DNA of 62,825 nt from Cysteiniphilum halobium (GTDB taxonomy: Bacteria > Pseudomonadota > Gammaproteobacteria > Francisellales > Francisellaceae). The notes under the pieces are model-generated. The model did no database searches, had not been told where the DNA came from, and was given only the letters and a program-made list of their open reading frames with translations. Location of the stretch: contig NZ_KZ984542.1 of NCBI RefSeq assembly GCF_003574425.1, positions 1 through 62,825 of the forward strand. Reading direction: 5' to 3'. Made by a program: the position numbers and the translations under genes. Below, piece after piece: positions 1-7,830 of the stretch. Numbering within the stretch: the stretch's first letter is position 1; the number at the start of each line of letters is the position of its first letter.

Positions 1-1
1 G

Positions 2-220
2 ATTACCGTTGGCGTAGGCATGGCAAAAAAGGTCGGCGAATACAAAGATGCCAAGTTAAAGCCAATCAAACGTAAAAAACATGGTCGGTTACAGTCTAGC
101 TATTTCCGGTATGGCTTGGATATGATTGCTAATGCTTATCAAAGAGCAGCTTTTAGCATAAGAGATTTTAAGCTCTGCCTTAAGATTTTAAATCGACCAT
201 TACAGGAGCTACTCAAATGA
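2..220 (+). CDS. IS4-like transposase, C-terminal end only
   Basis: The open frame runs in from the left edge of the window and stops at 220, so only the last ~72 residues are seen. A basic segment followed by KKHGRLQSSYFRYGLDMI resembles the extreme C-terminus of IS4-family transposases, which act in the cytoplasm on insertion-sequence ends. The ATG at position 20 is internal and should not be taken as the real start. The upstream part, with the DDE residues, is outside the window, so it cannot be said whether the element is intact. No clear terminal inverted repeat was identified in the 130 bases after the stop. Family assignment rests on a short segment. Confidence 0.55.
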   Translation: MTVGVGMAKKVGEYKDAKLKPIKRKKHGRLQSSYFRYGLDMIANAYQRAAFSIRDFKLCLKILNRPLQELLK

Positions 221-314
221 AAAAATCATCGTGTACAGAGGTTAAATCCATTTTTAAACACTTGGATATACATACAGACAACATAGATTATTAATAGTAA
301 ATAATCCATTATGT

Positions 315-332
315 GTTATACTTTTATATAAC
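315..332. promoter_or_regulatory. Inverted repeat upstream of mazE, candidate autoregulatory operator
   Basis: GTTATA (315-320) and TATAAC (327-332) form an inverted repeat 20 bases before the antitoxin start, next to an AT-rich promoter-like stretch. MazE-type antitoxins usually repress their own operon through such a site. The assignment is by position only. Confidence 0.4.
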
Positions 333-352
333 TTAAAAGCAGGAGTATCCAA

Positions 353-607
353 ATGTCATCACTATCACTCAGACAGTCAGGCGGTGCCAATATTGTAAGT
401 ATCCCCAAGAAGATACTTCAAATGCTAAATCTTCACACTGGAGATAAACTAGATATTCACGTTGAAGATAGTAAAATAATTTTAACTCCCCGAGTTGAGG
501 AGTTAAGCTTAGAGCAAATGCTTGCTGAAAGTCCAAAATCAAGTTTTAAACTTATAGATGAGGACAAAGAATGGATGCACGACAAGCCTAAAGGAAAAGA
601 GTTTTGA
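353..607 (+). CDS. mazE: MazE-like antitoxin (AbrB/SpoVT fold)
   Basis: 84 residues. The first ~45 residues have the swapped-hairpin (AbrB/MazE) pattern: a strand with the GGANIVSIPKKIL motif, then GDKLDIHVED and KIILTP. The acidic C-terminal half is the expected toxin-binding tail. The start follows a good AGGAG site (aagcaggagtatcc). The stop overlaps the TTG start of the next gene by four bases, as in translationally coupled antitoxin-toxin pairs. It should neutralise the downstream MazF-like toxin and repress the operon, probably through the inverted repeat at 315-332. The family call is firm; specificity is inferred from position. Confidence 0.8.
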   Translation: MSSLSLRQSGGANIVSIPKKILQMLNLHTGDKLDIHVEDSKIILTPRVEELSLEQMLAESPKSSFKLIDEDKEWMHDKPKGKEF

Positions 608-939
608 AAAAATACATTCCAAATCAAGGTGATATTATCTGGCTTGACTTTGATCCAAGCTCTGGACGCGAAATAATGAAGCGCAGACCTGCTCTAGTGC
701 TAACAAAAGCTGTTTTCAATGAGCGTACTGGCTTTGCCTTTGTTGCTCCAATAACAAGCACTGAGCGAGGGAATAGATTTGAAGTAATACTCCCCGATAA
801 ATGCAAAACCAAGGGCAGTGTACTAACCTTTCAAATAAGATCAATGGACTTCCAATCGCGCAATGCAGAGAAAATAGAAATATGCCCAAAAGCATGCCTT
901 GAGCAAGTTTTGAAAATATCAAAAGTGATTTTGTCATGA
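604..939 (+). CDS. mazF: MazF/PemK-like toxin, probable endoribonuclease
   Basis: 111 residues starting at a TTG (604) that overlaps the antitoxin stop. It carries the PemK/MazF signature: GDIIWLDFDPSSGREIMKRR, then RPALVLT, then FVAPITST, and a late SMDFQSRN segment. These are the conserved beta-barrel strands of sequence-specific mRNA interferases. Family members cleave mRNA when the labile antitoxin is lost and so stabilise plasmids. Its TGA overlaps the ATG of xseA by four bases (936-939), so the toxin and exonuclease genes are probably on one transcript and translationally coupled. That coupling is unusual and is noted as a finding. Confidence 0.82.
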   Translation: MKKYIPNQGDIIWLDFDPSSGREIMKRRPALVLTKAVFNERTGFAFVAPITSTERGNRFEVILPDKCKTKGSVLTFQIRSMDFQSRNAEKIEICPKACLEQVLKISKVILS

Positions 940-2408
940 TCGAACCTGCCACCCAAACCGACACCACCTCTTTCACCCTCTCCCAATTCCTCACCGAAAT
1001 AAAGCAAACCATCGACCGCAAATTTAAAGGAGGTGGCTACTGGGTACGTGGTGAGTTATCTGACTGGAGAAAGAATGGCGCACACTACTACGGTGAGCTA
1101 ATCGAGTTTGACGAAAATACCCACCAGTCAATCGCCAAGGTCAAAATCAATATGTGGGCGAACGTGGCGCACAAGGTCATGCCAAAGTTTCACCATGCTA
1201 CTGGCGAATACCTTAAAAACGGCATGAAAGTTTTGCTCATGGTTGACGTGAACTTTCACCAGAACTTTGGACTTTCGCTTAACGTCATAGACATCGATCC
1301 CAGTTTCACTCTTGGCGACCGCGAAGCCCGCAAAAAGAAAGTGATTGCAGACTTAGCTCAGTCCGGTGTCATCAATAATAACCATAACTTAGCTATTCCG
1401 ACTGAATTTACCAACGTCGCTGTTATCTCCAGTGAAAACGCTGCCGGACTAGGCGACTTCTTTGCCGAAGCCGACTTGCTTCAAAAGTACGGATTATGCC
1501 AATTCGACATTTATCACGCATCGATGCAAGGTAAAGACTGTGCTGCGACTGTTGCTAAACAATTCCGTGAAATTTACAAAGCCATTGGCTCCCATGAAAA
1601 AGCCTACGACTGCGTTGTGCTTATCCGAGGCGGTGGCTCCCAAGCCGACCTTGACTGGTTTAACTACTTTGAGCCTGCTAACGCAATCTGTCACATGCCA
1701 GTGCCAGTATTTGTTGGTATTGGGCACGAAAGAGACAAAACCATCTTAGATGATCTGGCTGCGCGATCTTTTGATACACCATCAAAGGTGATCAACTATA
1801 TCGCGAATACGATCACCAATAACGCAGTAAAAGCGCAAACGAGCTTTGATTCGATTAAGTCAATCGCACTTAATAGCACAACCAAAGCCAAGTCTGATAT
1901 AGATAAGCACCATCAATACATCACGCACTTTGCAAAGCAAGTGGTCAAGTCACAGAGAAAAGTCACTGACGACTATTACAAGCTTGTTCACGCCAATGCG
2001 AAACAGCAGCTTGCGTATCAGCGACAAATTATTGATAGTTGGCAAAGCAACATCATGCAATCAGCGAAAAAATCACTTGAGCTGTCACGGACTAAGATTG
2101 ACCACCTTAGCCAAACAGCGATGACGACAGCTAAAAGCTTAATCCAAAGCCACAGCAAACAATTAAGCACTTGGCATAGCAATATTGCAGTGAATGCGAA
2201 AAATACGCTTATCAACGCTAAAAACAGCATTGAAAGTAATTACCGAGGAATCCTGTCAATGTCCATTGAATCTACTTTACAACGTGGGTTTGCAGTGACA
2301 AAATCGGATGGGAAGTATGTGACATCGATTGCGGATGCGAAACAGTACCAGACGTTGACGGTGACGTATCACGATGGCGAATTAATTACGGAGGTCAAAC
2401 ATGGCTGA
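936..2408 (+). CDS. xseA: Exodeoxyribonuclease VII large subunit
   Basis: 490 residues. The N-terminal OB-fold region contains the usual GGYWVRGELSDW segment (about residues 31-42). The central nuclease domain has the VVLIRGGGSQADLDWF and VFVGIGHERDKTILDD motifs followed by A-R-S-x-D-T-P-S. The last ~200 residues are a long helical region, as in XseA. Exonuclease VII degrades single-stranded DNA from both ends to oligonucleotides and works as XseA with several XseB. The gene lies behind the mazEF pair with a 4-base overlap and its end overlaps xseB by 8 bases. A plasmid copy is unexpected because most bacteria carry xseAB on the chromosome. It may process single-stranded transfer or recombination intermediates. 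Confidence 0.88.
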   Translation: MIEPATQTDTTSFTLSQFLTEIKQTIDRKFKGGGYWVRGELSDWRKNGAHYYGELIEFDENTHQSIAKVKINMWANVAHKVMPKFHHATGEYLKNGMKVLLMVDVNFHQNFGLSLNVIDIDPSFTLGDREARKKKVIADLAQSGVINNNHNLAIPTEFTNVAVISSENAAGLGDFFAEADLLQKYGLCQFDIYHASMQGKDCAATVAKQFREIYKAIGSHEKAYDCVVLIRGGGSQADLDWFNYFEPANAICHMPVPVFVGIGHERDKTILDDLAARSFDTPSKVINYIANTITNNAVKAQTSFDSIKSIALNSTTKAKSDIDKHHQYITHFAKQVVKSQRKVTDDYYKLVHANAKQQLAYQRQIIDSWQSNIMQSAKKSLELSRTKIDHLSQTAMTTAKSLIQSHSKQLSTWHSNIAVNAKNTLINAKNSIESNYRGILSMSIESTLQRGFAVTKSDGKYVTSIADAKQYQTLTVTYHDGELITEVKHG

Positions 2409-2616
2409 AACATCAACCACCTACGCCCAAAACTATCAAACACTAGAACAAATCAACGCCAAGCTTCAAAGCGGGCAAAATAATCCGAATATCATCGATG
2501 AGCTTGCGCCTATGCTTGAAAGTGCGTCCAAAAGCTATCAAGTGTGCAAGGCGAGGATTTACGCTGCGGAGAAGTTTGTGGCGGAGTTTGAGACTGGCAG
2601 CAATGCCAAAGACTAA
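2401..2616 (+). CDS. xseB: Exodeoxyribonuclease VII small subunit-like protein
   Basis: 71 residues, start overlapping the end of xseA by 8 bases. The pattern NYQTLEQINAKLQSG followed by DELAPMLESASKSYQVCKARI matches the two-helix XseB layout (YEQALEELEEIVEKLE...; LEESLELYEEGVKLAKLCQEKL). XseB coats the helical arm of XseA and is required for activity. Length, gene order and overlap support the call; sequence identity to chromosomal XseB is likely low. The AGGTCAAAC just before the ATG is a weak but plausible ribosome site within xseA. Confidence 0.7.
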   Translation: MAETSTTYAQNYQTLEQINAKLQSGQNNPNIIDELAPMLESASKSYQVCKARIYAAEKFVAEFETGSNAKD

Positions 2617-2815
2617 AATTGACCTCTCCGACCTCGAACTAGAATTCATCGCCAACGCAGCTTTAGCTTTTGACGGCATGATCGCTGACGAGCAAGCCTA
2701 CCTTTCACATATAGCCGAAATTGCGAGATTTCTTGTGGGCTTGTATGGTAAAGGTGCGGGTTTGTCGGAGGATGAGGAAAAGGTTTTGCGGGCGGCTTAT
2801 AGGGTTTTGCAGTAA
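2604..2815 (+). CDS. Small acidic protein of unknown function
   Basis: 70 residues starting at the ATG inside the last codons of xseB (13-base overlap), reading MPKTKIDLSDLELEF and ending in a helical segment EDEEKVLRAAYRVLQ. It is predicted to be soluble and helical with no signal peptide or metal motif. I do not recognise a family. The tight overlap suggests co-translation with xseAB, so it may be an accessory of the nuclease or a leftover cassette gene. A longer in-frame extension beginning at 2498 lies inside xseB and is not favoured. Confidence 0.6.
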
Positions 2816-2824
2816 TTTATTAAT

Positions 2825-2880
2825 AGTATATACTTTTTATATTATAAATATTTTACTTACTTTTACTATAGTATATACTA
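2825..2880. promoter_or_regulatory. Palindromic TAGTATATACT sites upstream of parA (candidate centromere/operator)
   Basis: Two copies of the perfect palindrome AGTATATACT occur at 2825-2834 and 2870-2879. The second is extended to TAGTATATACTA. They lie in a very AT-rich leader before the partition ATPase, and a third copy follows the operon at 4002-4013. In small ParA systems the partner protein binds repeats of this kind as parS and as operator. The role is inferred from arrangement. Confidence 0.55.
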
Positions 2881-2913
2881 TTTATGTCATTACATATCTA
2901 AGGAGCTTTATAT

Positions 2914-3576
2914 ATGACTGCAAAGGTTATAACAGTTACCAATCAAAAAGGCGGTGCAGGCAAAAGTACTTTAACTATGCAGCTAGCAGGCACATTTGCC
3001 TTGAATAACAAGGTTATGGTTATTGATGCTGACCCACAAGCAACAGCAACTAGATGGGCTTCATCATCTCCAGATGATCATCCATTTCCCGCAACAATAT
3101 GTGGACTTGGTGCCGCAGGGGGAAAAGTTCACAGAGAAGTTAAGAAATACCTTGATGACTATGACTACATTTTTATAGATACTCCGCCCGCTGTTGACAG
3201 TCCAGTACCACAGTCTGCATTAATGGTATCTGATCTTGCATTAATACCGATAATTCCTTCACCTCCAGATTTATGGGCGGGAATAGCAATTAAGGAATTA
3301 ATTGAGCGAATGAATGACTTTAATGACTCATTAAAAACCAGACTTGTTATTAACATGTGTCAATCAAATACGACTATAGCTAGAGACATTATTTCAATAG
3401 TAGAAGAGTTTGGTATTGCTAAAACATCTACTTCGTTAGTTTTACGTACAGCTTACCGGCAGTCCGCTGCTTTTGGTTGCACTGTAAATGATATGAAAAA
3501 AATAGCAGGAAGCAGCGATGATAAGGCTATACGTGAAATCAATAAGCTTAAAAAAGAAATAGAAAGTTTATTATAA
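2914..3576 (+). CDS. parA: ParA-family plasmid partition ATPase (small, type Ib-like)
   Basis: 220 residues. A deviant Walker A box KGGAGKST is at residues 12-19, preceded by VITVTNQ. DADPQATATRW gives the A' motif and YDYIFIDTPP the Walker B region. There is no N-terminal DNA-binding domain, which places it with small ParF/VirC1-like ATPases. The protein should move plasmid copies over the nucleoid together with a DNA-binding partner. The ribosome site AAGGAGC precedes the ATG by about ten bases. It is followed after 68 bases by a ribbon-helix-helix-like partner, and both are bracketed by TAGTATATACTA palindromes. Confidence 0.85.
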   Translation: MTAKVITVTNQKGGAGKSTLTMQLAGTFALNNKVMVIDADPQATATRWASSSPDDHPFPATICGLGAAGGKVHREVKKYLDDYDYIFIDTPPAVDSPVPQSALMVSDLALIPIIPSPPDLWAGIAIKELIERMNDFNDSLKTRLVINMCQSNTTIARDIISIVEEFGIAKTSTSLVLRTAYRQSAAFGCTVNDMKKIAGSSDDKAIREINKLKKEIESLL

Positions 3577-3644
3577 ATATTATATACTTTTTATATCATA
3601 TATAATTTTAATACCGTATTAATGATTTAATTAAGGACTTTAAT

Positions 3645-4004
3645 ATGTCTAAAAGTATGAAAGATCTTCTAAAAAAATCTGTTGAAAACGAATCTCACAC
3701 TGTGAACGATAAGCTAAAATCATTTAGCGATAAAAGTGACCGTTTTAAAAAAGCAGAGACATTTTTCGATGATTCAGAAAAATCAACACCTCAAACAGAT
3801 GTTGTTAAAAAAGATATTTTTTCATTCCCCATTCAAGATTATGAATTAATTGAAAAATGCATTGGTAAGGCTATAAATCTTAAAACAATAATCAATAAAT
3901 CAGAAATTGTTAGAGCAGGTCTTAAATGCTTAGATGAACTGAGTAATGATGAGTTTCTGGCAGCTATAAATAAAGTTGAGAAGATAAAAAAGGGTAGAAA
4001 ATAG
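3645..4004 (+). CDS. Putative ParB/centromere-binding partner
   Basis: 119 residues. The first ~60 residues are polar, lysine- and serine-rich and probably disordered. The C-terminal half (FSFPIQDYELIEKCIGKAI... INKSEIVRAGLKCL) has the strand-helix-helix spacing of ribbon-helix-helix DNA-binding proteins. An N-terminal flexible, basic arm that stimulates ParA is common in such partners. It sits directly after parA with its own AT-rich leader and an aaggac ribosome site. The gene is called by position and fold pattern; no characterised homologue is recognised by sequence. Confidence 0.6.
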   Translation: MSKSMKDLLKKSVENESHTVNDKLKSFSDKSDRFKKAETFFDDSEKSTPQTDVVKKDIFSFPIQDYELIEKCIGKAINLKTIINKSEIVRAGLKCLDELSNDEFLAAINKVEKIKKGRK

Positions 4005-4013
4005 TATATACTA
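4002..4013. promoter_or_regulatory. Third TAGTATATACTA palindrome, downstream of the par operon
   Basis: TAGTATATACTA overlaps the stop region of the ParB-like gene and repeats the extended palindrome at 2869-2880. With the upstream pair it brackets the partition genes. Confidence 0.5.
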
Positions 4014-4156
4014 TATTTATCTTTTATACTTTATTAATTATTTATCTAACAGGCTCCCATTTCTCAACCGTCAGCACAATATCTTTAAGATATCCTTGTA
4101 GCCAACCTCAATACCTAGCATTGATTTGCCTGCTTTGCTTTTTGGTTCGTTGAATT

Positions 4157-4489
4157 TCATGCAATACCTATAAACACTGATAACAATCTCTCAATTTCTA
4201 GCATGTTACTCCTATTTAACTTGCCAAACGGTATGCCAACTTGCTCTCTCGCTACGGTATGCAATTTATCAATCATAATTTGTGACGTTTTCATTAAACC
4301 GTTGGTTTCACTTGCCTTGATCGTATAGCGAAACAACGGCGTCTCTCTTATTTCACTGGTTACTGGCAACACAGTAACTGACGGATGTCCTGAAAACAAA
4401 TCTGACTGAATAACTAACGCAGGTCGCGGTTTCCCATAGTCTCCACGCAAGGAAACAGTCACTAAATCACCACGCTTTATCACGTCCAA
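4157..4489 (-). CDS. MazF/PemK-like toxin, second locus
   Basis: 110 residues on the minus strand. MDVIKRGDLVTVSLRGDYGKPRPALVIQSD and the later VLPVTSE and LMKTSQIMIDKL segments are the PemK/MazF beta-barrel signature (RPALVIQ, T-S-Q-I-M-x-D-K). It is quite different from the toxin at 604-939, so the two loci are not recent duplicates. The start overlaps the antitoxin end by ten bases. The product should be an mRNA interferase used for plasmid stability. About 150 bases downstream, toward parAB, hold no gene I can support. Confidence 0.82.
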   Translation of the reverse strand: MDVIKRGDLVTVSLRGDYGKPRPALVIQSDLFSGHPSVTVLPVTSEIRETPLFRYTIKASETNGLMKTSQIMIDKLHTVAREQVGIPFGKLNRSNMLEIERLLSVFIGIA

Positions 4490-4692
4490 TCCTTATTATC
4501 AGAAGCATCACCAATCCAGTTTATTGTATCATGCTCATGCTCATCATTTAGCAAAAGTTTCGACTGCCTTAAACACTCTTTTTTAAATCCCACTTTACGC
4601 GTATCTGGAACCCAAATTTGCAAAGGTCTTAAACCTTGGGCTTTTAATTCTTCACGATGTTTTTTAACTCGCTCTTGGATTGTTCTTGCCAT
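4480..4692 (-). CDS. DUF3018-like MazE antitoxin
   Basis: 70 residues when started at the ATG preceded by GACGGAGAG (start at 4692). A longer frame to 4740 lacks a ribosome site. The sequence MARTIQERVKKHREELKAQGLRPLQIWVPD is typical of DUF3018 proteins, which form antitoxin partners of MazF toxins: a helix with RxxxHR, then LRPxQIWVPD. The C-terminus is acidic and would bind the toxin. The gene comes first in the pair, as is usual. Likely autoregulated through the TTACATG repeats just upstream. Confidence 0.8.
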   Translation of the reverse strand: MARTIQERVKKHREELKAQGLRPLQIWVPDTRKVGFKKECLRQSKLLLNDEHEHDTINWIGDASDNKDWT

Positions 4693-4715
4693 TTTACTCT
4701 CCGTCAAACTTGTTT

Positions 4716-4762
4716 CATGTAACAAGTATAGCTCAATCATGCGTTACATGCAACGGTTACAT
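4716..4762. promoter_or_regulatory. CATGTAAC/GTTACATG repeats, candidate antitoxin operator
   Basis: CATGTAAC (4716-4723) and GTTACATG (4743-4750) are exact inverted copies, with a third, related GGTTACAT at 4755-4762. They occupy the promoter region of the minus-strand toxin-antitoxin pair and reach the end of the next gene. Confidence 0.5.
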
Positions 4763-6558
4763 TAAGCGACAGTCGCCACTTCCTGCTTCTCAACCATCGC
4801 CAACCACTTACCAAATCCGGTAGGGCGGTGTAGTCGTCTTTGCCTTAACTGACTCATCGCAATATTACACCAATGCTTGAAGTTTAAGGCATTGCTATAG
4901 TAATAATCCTTGTTGCTCGCCATGTGATACAACCACTGATAGACTTCTTTGTCACTACCAATCACAACGCCTTGTCGCTTAACGTAGTCGATGATGCCAA
5001 CCAACGCCACCGTTTGCGAGTAAGGTAGTTTGCTTGAGAAAAATACTTGTTCAGCTTCACTAGCCAAATCATGGCGTAACCGTGTATCGCTAACTTTTGG
5101 CATCTCAATATCTGCTAAGGTTGGTACTGAACCTTGTTGCTTGAAGCTCTGGGTTAAATTTACCTCGGGATTTTCCCTATCTGCCCATAACGCACTTAAC
5201 AGTTTGTTTTTACCGCCATTAGCAGACTTTAACGGCACTTTAACAAGCAAGTAGTGGACAGCATCGAACAAGTCTCTAAAACCGATCTCAGGCTCATTAA
5301 TCAAGACTTCTTGTGCGGTTTTTACTACTTTATCTGTGTCAATATATCCTGCGGCTTGCATGGCTTCAACAACATTTTCTATCCTTTCTGGGATAACGTG
5401 ATTTTCTTCTTGAAATTCCAATGCATCAACACTATTTTCGGTTTCTACCACAGTGTCGATGTGGTTAGTTTCGTTTATTGCACCATCGTCCAAGGTGACA
5501 GTTTCAATTGCTTCAATTGCGCCATCTTGGGCAACTAGGCTATGTTTCGCTTGAATTATTGCTCTTACTTCGTCAATATCAGGGATAACAGCGCTAGATG
5601 TTTTGCTATCGTTGTTATTCTCCGTGTTGGTGTTGTTAATGTTCCTTTCGGCACCAACCGCCAAGGCTTCAGCGTTTGATTGATCTTCCAAATAGTCATA
5701 CTCACATACAGACGCTGAATAATCGATAGAGTAACACTCATCAACACTCAAATCAGATGCAATCATTTCCGTTTCTAGCTTGATTCTCTTGGCGTTCTTA
5801 GCTTCACGGTAGGCGAGGCTCACCAAGTGCTTGAAGTCGCTTGCATGGGCTTTGTTTTCCTTGTTGGTAATAGCTTCTCTGAAAACATTAAGGTCAATCG
5901 TGTTGGTGTTGTTAAGTATGATGATGTATACAGCTTCTTTTTGCCTTGCTGTTAGCTCATTGTTGATAGCAGACTCACAGGTGAAATCTCCTAGGTCATA
6001 CTTTGAAAAATTAAAAATAACAGTCTTAACAGTCAAATAGTTTTCGTGCGCTGCAAAACTATAATCTTCTAGTAAACTATCTTGAGTGTTATTTATTTCT
6101 TTTCCTTTTTTTTCTTTTATATATGACTTCGCCAATTTGGCACTATCAGATAATGCCATTTTGGCACAATCAGCATAAAAACTGGGTTTGACGGATGTTT
6201 TTGGTGAATTTGCAACGACCTTTGATGTTTTCAAATTATCAATCGCAAGCATGGCTTTTTTGAGCTTGTCGGTGATAAAAACCTTGGTTCTTACGGCACC
6301 ATCAAGGCATCTAGTTTTGATGCGCTTGATCCAGTCGTTTTTCTCTAATGCAATTAATGCTCTTTGGCATACTCGCTTGCTGAGATTAGTGTATTTCACA
6401 AGGTGATTAATGTTGGGCATCAAGAAAAACGCTTCTCCGTTTTCTTGATAGCTACTGCCAGTGATGCGGAAATACAAAAGGTCTGCAATGGTAGCTTGAT
6501 TGTTATTTCCGATGTGTTGCACTAGGACTTGGTGTCCTTCGTGGAAAATTGTGCTCAT
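4762..6558 (-). CDS. 598-aa protein with N-terminal winged-helix-like domain
   Basis: The N-terminal ~110 residues (DLLYFRITGSS... MPNINHLVKYTNLSKRVCQRALIALEKNDWIKRI) have the look of a winged-helix DNA-binding domain as found in plasmid and phage replication or regulatory proteins. The middle (about 290-410) is rich in Asn, Glu and Asp and probably disordered. The C-terminal ~150 residues end in a region with KLPYSQTVALVGIIDYV and W/H-rich segments. No helicase, primase or relaxase motif was found. The start is preceded by AAGGA, which lies inside a 9-bp hairpin (6568-6591). It could be an accessory replication protein or a regulator. I do not recognise a named family. Confidence 0.7.
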   Translation of the reverse strand: MSTIFHEGHQVLVQHIGNNNQATIADLLYFRITGSSYQENGEAFFLMPNINHLVKYTNLSKRVCQRALIALEKNDWIKRIKTRCLDGAVRTKVFITDKLKKAMLAIDNLKTSKVVANSPKTSVKPSFYADCAKMALSDSAKLAKSYIKEKKGKEINNTQDSLLEDYSFAAHENYLTVKTVIFNFSKYDLGDFTCESAINNELTARQKEAVYIIILNNTNTIDLNVFREAITNKENKAHASDFKHLVSLAYREAKNAKRIKLETEMIASDLSVDECYSIDYSASVCEYDYLEDQSNAEALAVGAERNINNTNTENNNDSKTSSAVIPDIDEVRAIIQAKHSLVAQDGAIEAIETVTLDDGAINETNHIDTVVETENSVDALEFQEENHVIPERIENVVEAMQAAGYIDTDKVVKTAQEVLINEPEIGFRDLFDAVHYLLVKVPLKSANGGKNKLLSALWADRENPEVNLTQSFKQQGSVPTLADIEMPKVSDTRLRHDLASEAEQVFFSSKLPYSQTVALVGIIDYVKRQGVVIGSDKEVYQWLYHMASNKDYYYSNALNFKHWCNIAMSQLRQRRLHRPTGFGKWLAMVEKQEVATVA

Positions 6559-6567
6559 TTTCTTGTT

Positions 6568-6591
6568 CCTTAATTTTCATTCAAATTAAGG
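6568..6591 (-). promoter_or_regulatory. Hairpin that buries the ribosome site of the 598-aa gene
   Basis: CCTTAATTT (6568-6576) and AAATTAAGG (6583-6591) form a perfect 9-bp stem with a 6-base loop. On the minus strand the right-hand arm of the stem contains AAGGA, ten bases before the ATG. A second inverted repeat, TATAGG (6616-6621) with CCTATA (6632-6637), lies further upstream in the promoter area. Confidence 0.5.
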
Positions 6592-6697
6592 CTAAGACAT
6601 GAAGCTAAAAAGACTTATAGGTAAAAAATAGCCTATACCATTTGATAAACACCAAATTTATAGTATAATGGTGCTTACCAGCTGATAGCTGTATCTC

Positions 6698-7021
6698 TCA
6701 ACTAAGTTTGGCGACTCTTTGAGAGTATGTCTTAGCCTTGCGGCTGGTTCGTTCAATATTTTCTGTTATACTTTCATCGATATTTAATACATTATCAGGT
6801 TTCTTTATTTCATTATCCATTTTTATCGTTGGTAGGCAATCAAAACGTGATGTAAAAATTTTCAGGGCTAATTGAACATCAGTATCACAATTATGAACCT
6901 CCTTTAGTTTCTGAATTTCAAATTGGACGCTTCTAAGAGGAATTTTTAGCTTGTCTGCAATTTGTGATTTTTTTAATCCACAGACGAATAATGATTCAAT
7001 TGGGGTAATATCATGTTCCAT
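6698..7021 (-). CDS. Small HTH protein
   Basis: 107 residues. Residues ~8-40 (ESLFVCGLKKSQIADKLKIPLRSVQFEIQKL) look like a sigma-region-4/LuxR-type helix-turn-helix: a helix, a turn with K-K-S-Q-I-A, and a recognition helix. The remainder is polar and basic at the end (SRKAKTYSQRVAKLS) and has no known domain. The gene is divergent from the sensing cluster that begins at 7186, and the 164-base gap between them is the likely shared control region. It may regulate either side. Function otherwise unknown. Confidence 0.6.
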   Translation of the reverse strand: MEHDITPIESLFVCGLKKSQIADKLKIPLRSVQFEIQKLKEVHNCDTDVQLALKIFTSRFDCLPTIKMDNEIKKPDNVLNIDESITENIERTSRKAKTYSQRVAKLS

Positions 7022-7185
7022 ATTTATTTACCTACTAAAACGCTGACAATATAAAACTTCTTATCTAGTTAATTTGTTTGTGTTACGATATCAGCACATT
7101 TTATAAAACTAATAGCGTAAAACATTATTTATTGTCTACGATAAATAAGTATTTGTAAATAAGTTTTTTACTTAGAGATGACTTG

Positions 7186-7830
7186 ATGGGAAAAAAAGCA
7201 CTAACAGATAAAGAGCTTAATTTGATTAAAAATGTCAGCGATAAGCTACAGGCATATATGGATATAAACAATCTTAGCTTATATGGTTTAACTTCAAAAT
7301 TTGGTTTTGAATATCAACCAGTACATAGATTAATGAAAGGTGAAGCCTTGCCTAAAGTATCATCGCTTGCAATGATTTCAGATTGTTTAGGCTGTTCTAT
7401 TGAACAGTTAATTGATGATAAAATCGAAGTTAATGCATTATTATATGATGATAAAAACATACTGCTTGATGCGGGAAAAACATCATATGCTGACATAAGG
7501 ATTTCATTAGCTGATTATAAATCAAATCTGTATCCAAAACTCTTTGCAGTTAAAGAAAACAGGATTGAAAGTATAAATGCATCACTATATAAGCTTTATG
7601 CTAATTGTGACAGCATTTTAATAGATGGTTTGTATCTCGCTAATTATAAACATAAATTAGTAGAGTTTGACGTTATAAGTACAAGCACAAAATTTATAAT
7701 CACAAAATCTAGTGGTCAAGAAAGTCGAATTCTACAAAAAGATTTAAAGGCTGTGGGTAAATATATTAAAGATATTATAATATTTGATAATCAACATAAC
7801 TTTACAATTCTTCAAGGAGTAAAGAAGTGA
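7186..7830 (+). CDS. XRE/Cro-like transcriptional regulator
   Basis: 214 residues from the ATG at 7186; a TTG three bases earlier is less likely. Residues ~5-75 contain a Cro/C1-type HTH (LQAYMDINNLSLYGLTSKFGF... VSSLAMISDCLGCSIEQLI). The C-terminal ~120 residues show a beta-rich pattern (DSILIDGLYLANY... FIITKSSGQ... VVGKYIKDI-like) that recalls the S24/C1 C-terminal domain, but no clear Ser-Lys dyad is visible. It is the first gene of a five-gene unit and ends by overlapping the GTG start of the response regulator. It may be the output regulator of that unit, because the response regulator itself has no DNA-binding domain. Confidence 0.75.
   Translation: MGKKALTDKELNLIKNVSDKLQAYMDINNLSLYGLTSKFGFEYQPVHRLMKGEALPKVSSLAMISDCLGCSIEQLIDDKIEVNALLYDDKNILLDAGKTSYADIRISLADYKSNLYPKLFAVKENRIESINASLYKLYANCDSILIDGLYLANYKHKLVEFDVISTSTKFIITKSSGQESRILQKDLKAVGKYIKDIIIFDNQHNFTILQGVKK

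Noticed and set aside
2825-2880. tRNA or rRNA gene
   Set aside because: No cloverleaf or CCA end; only AT-rich palindromes. No RNA gene of these classes was recognised anywhere in the window.
4762-6558. Relaxase or helicase
   Set aside because: No His-triad, Tyr motif or Walker boxes could be found; the N-terminus reads as winged helix.
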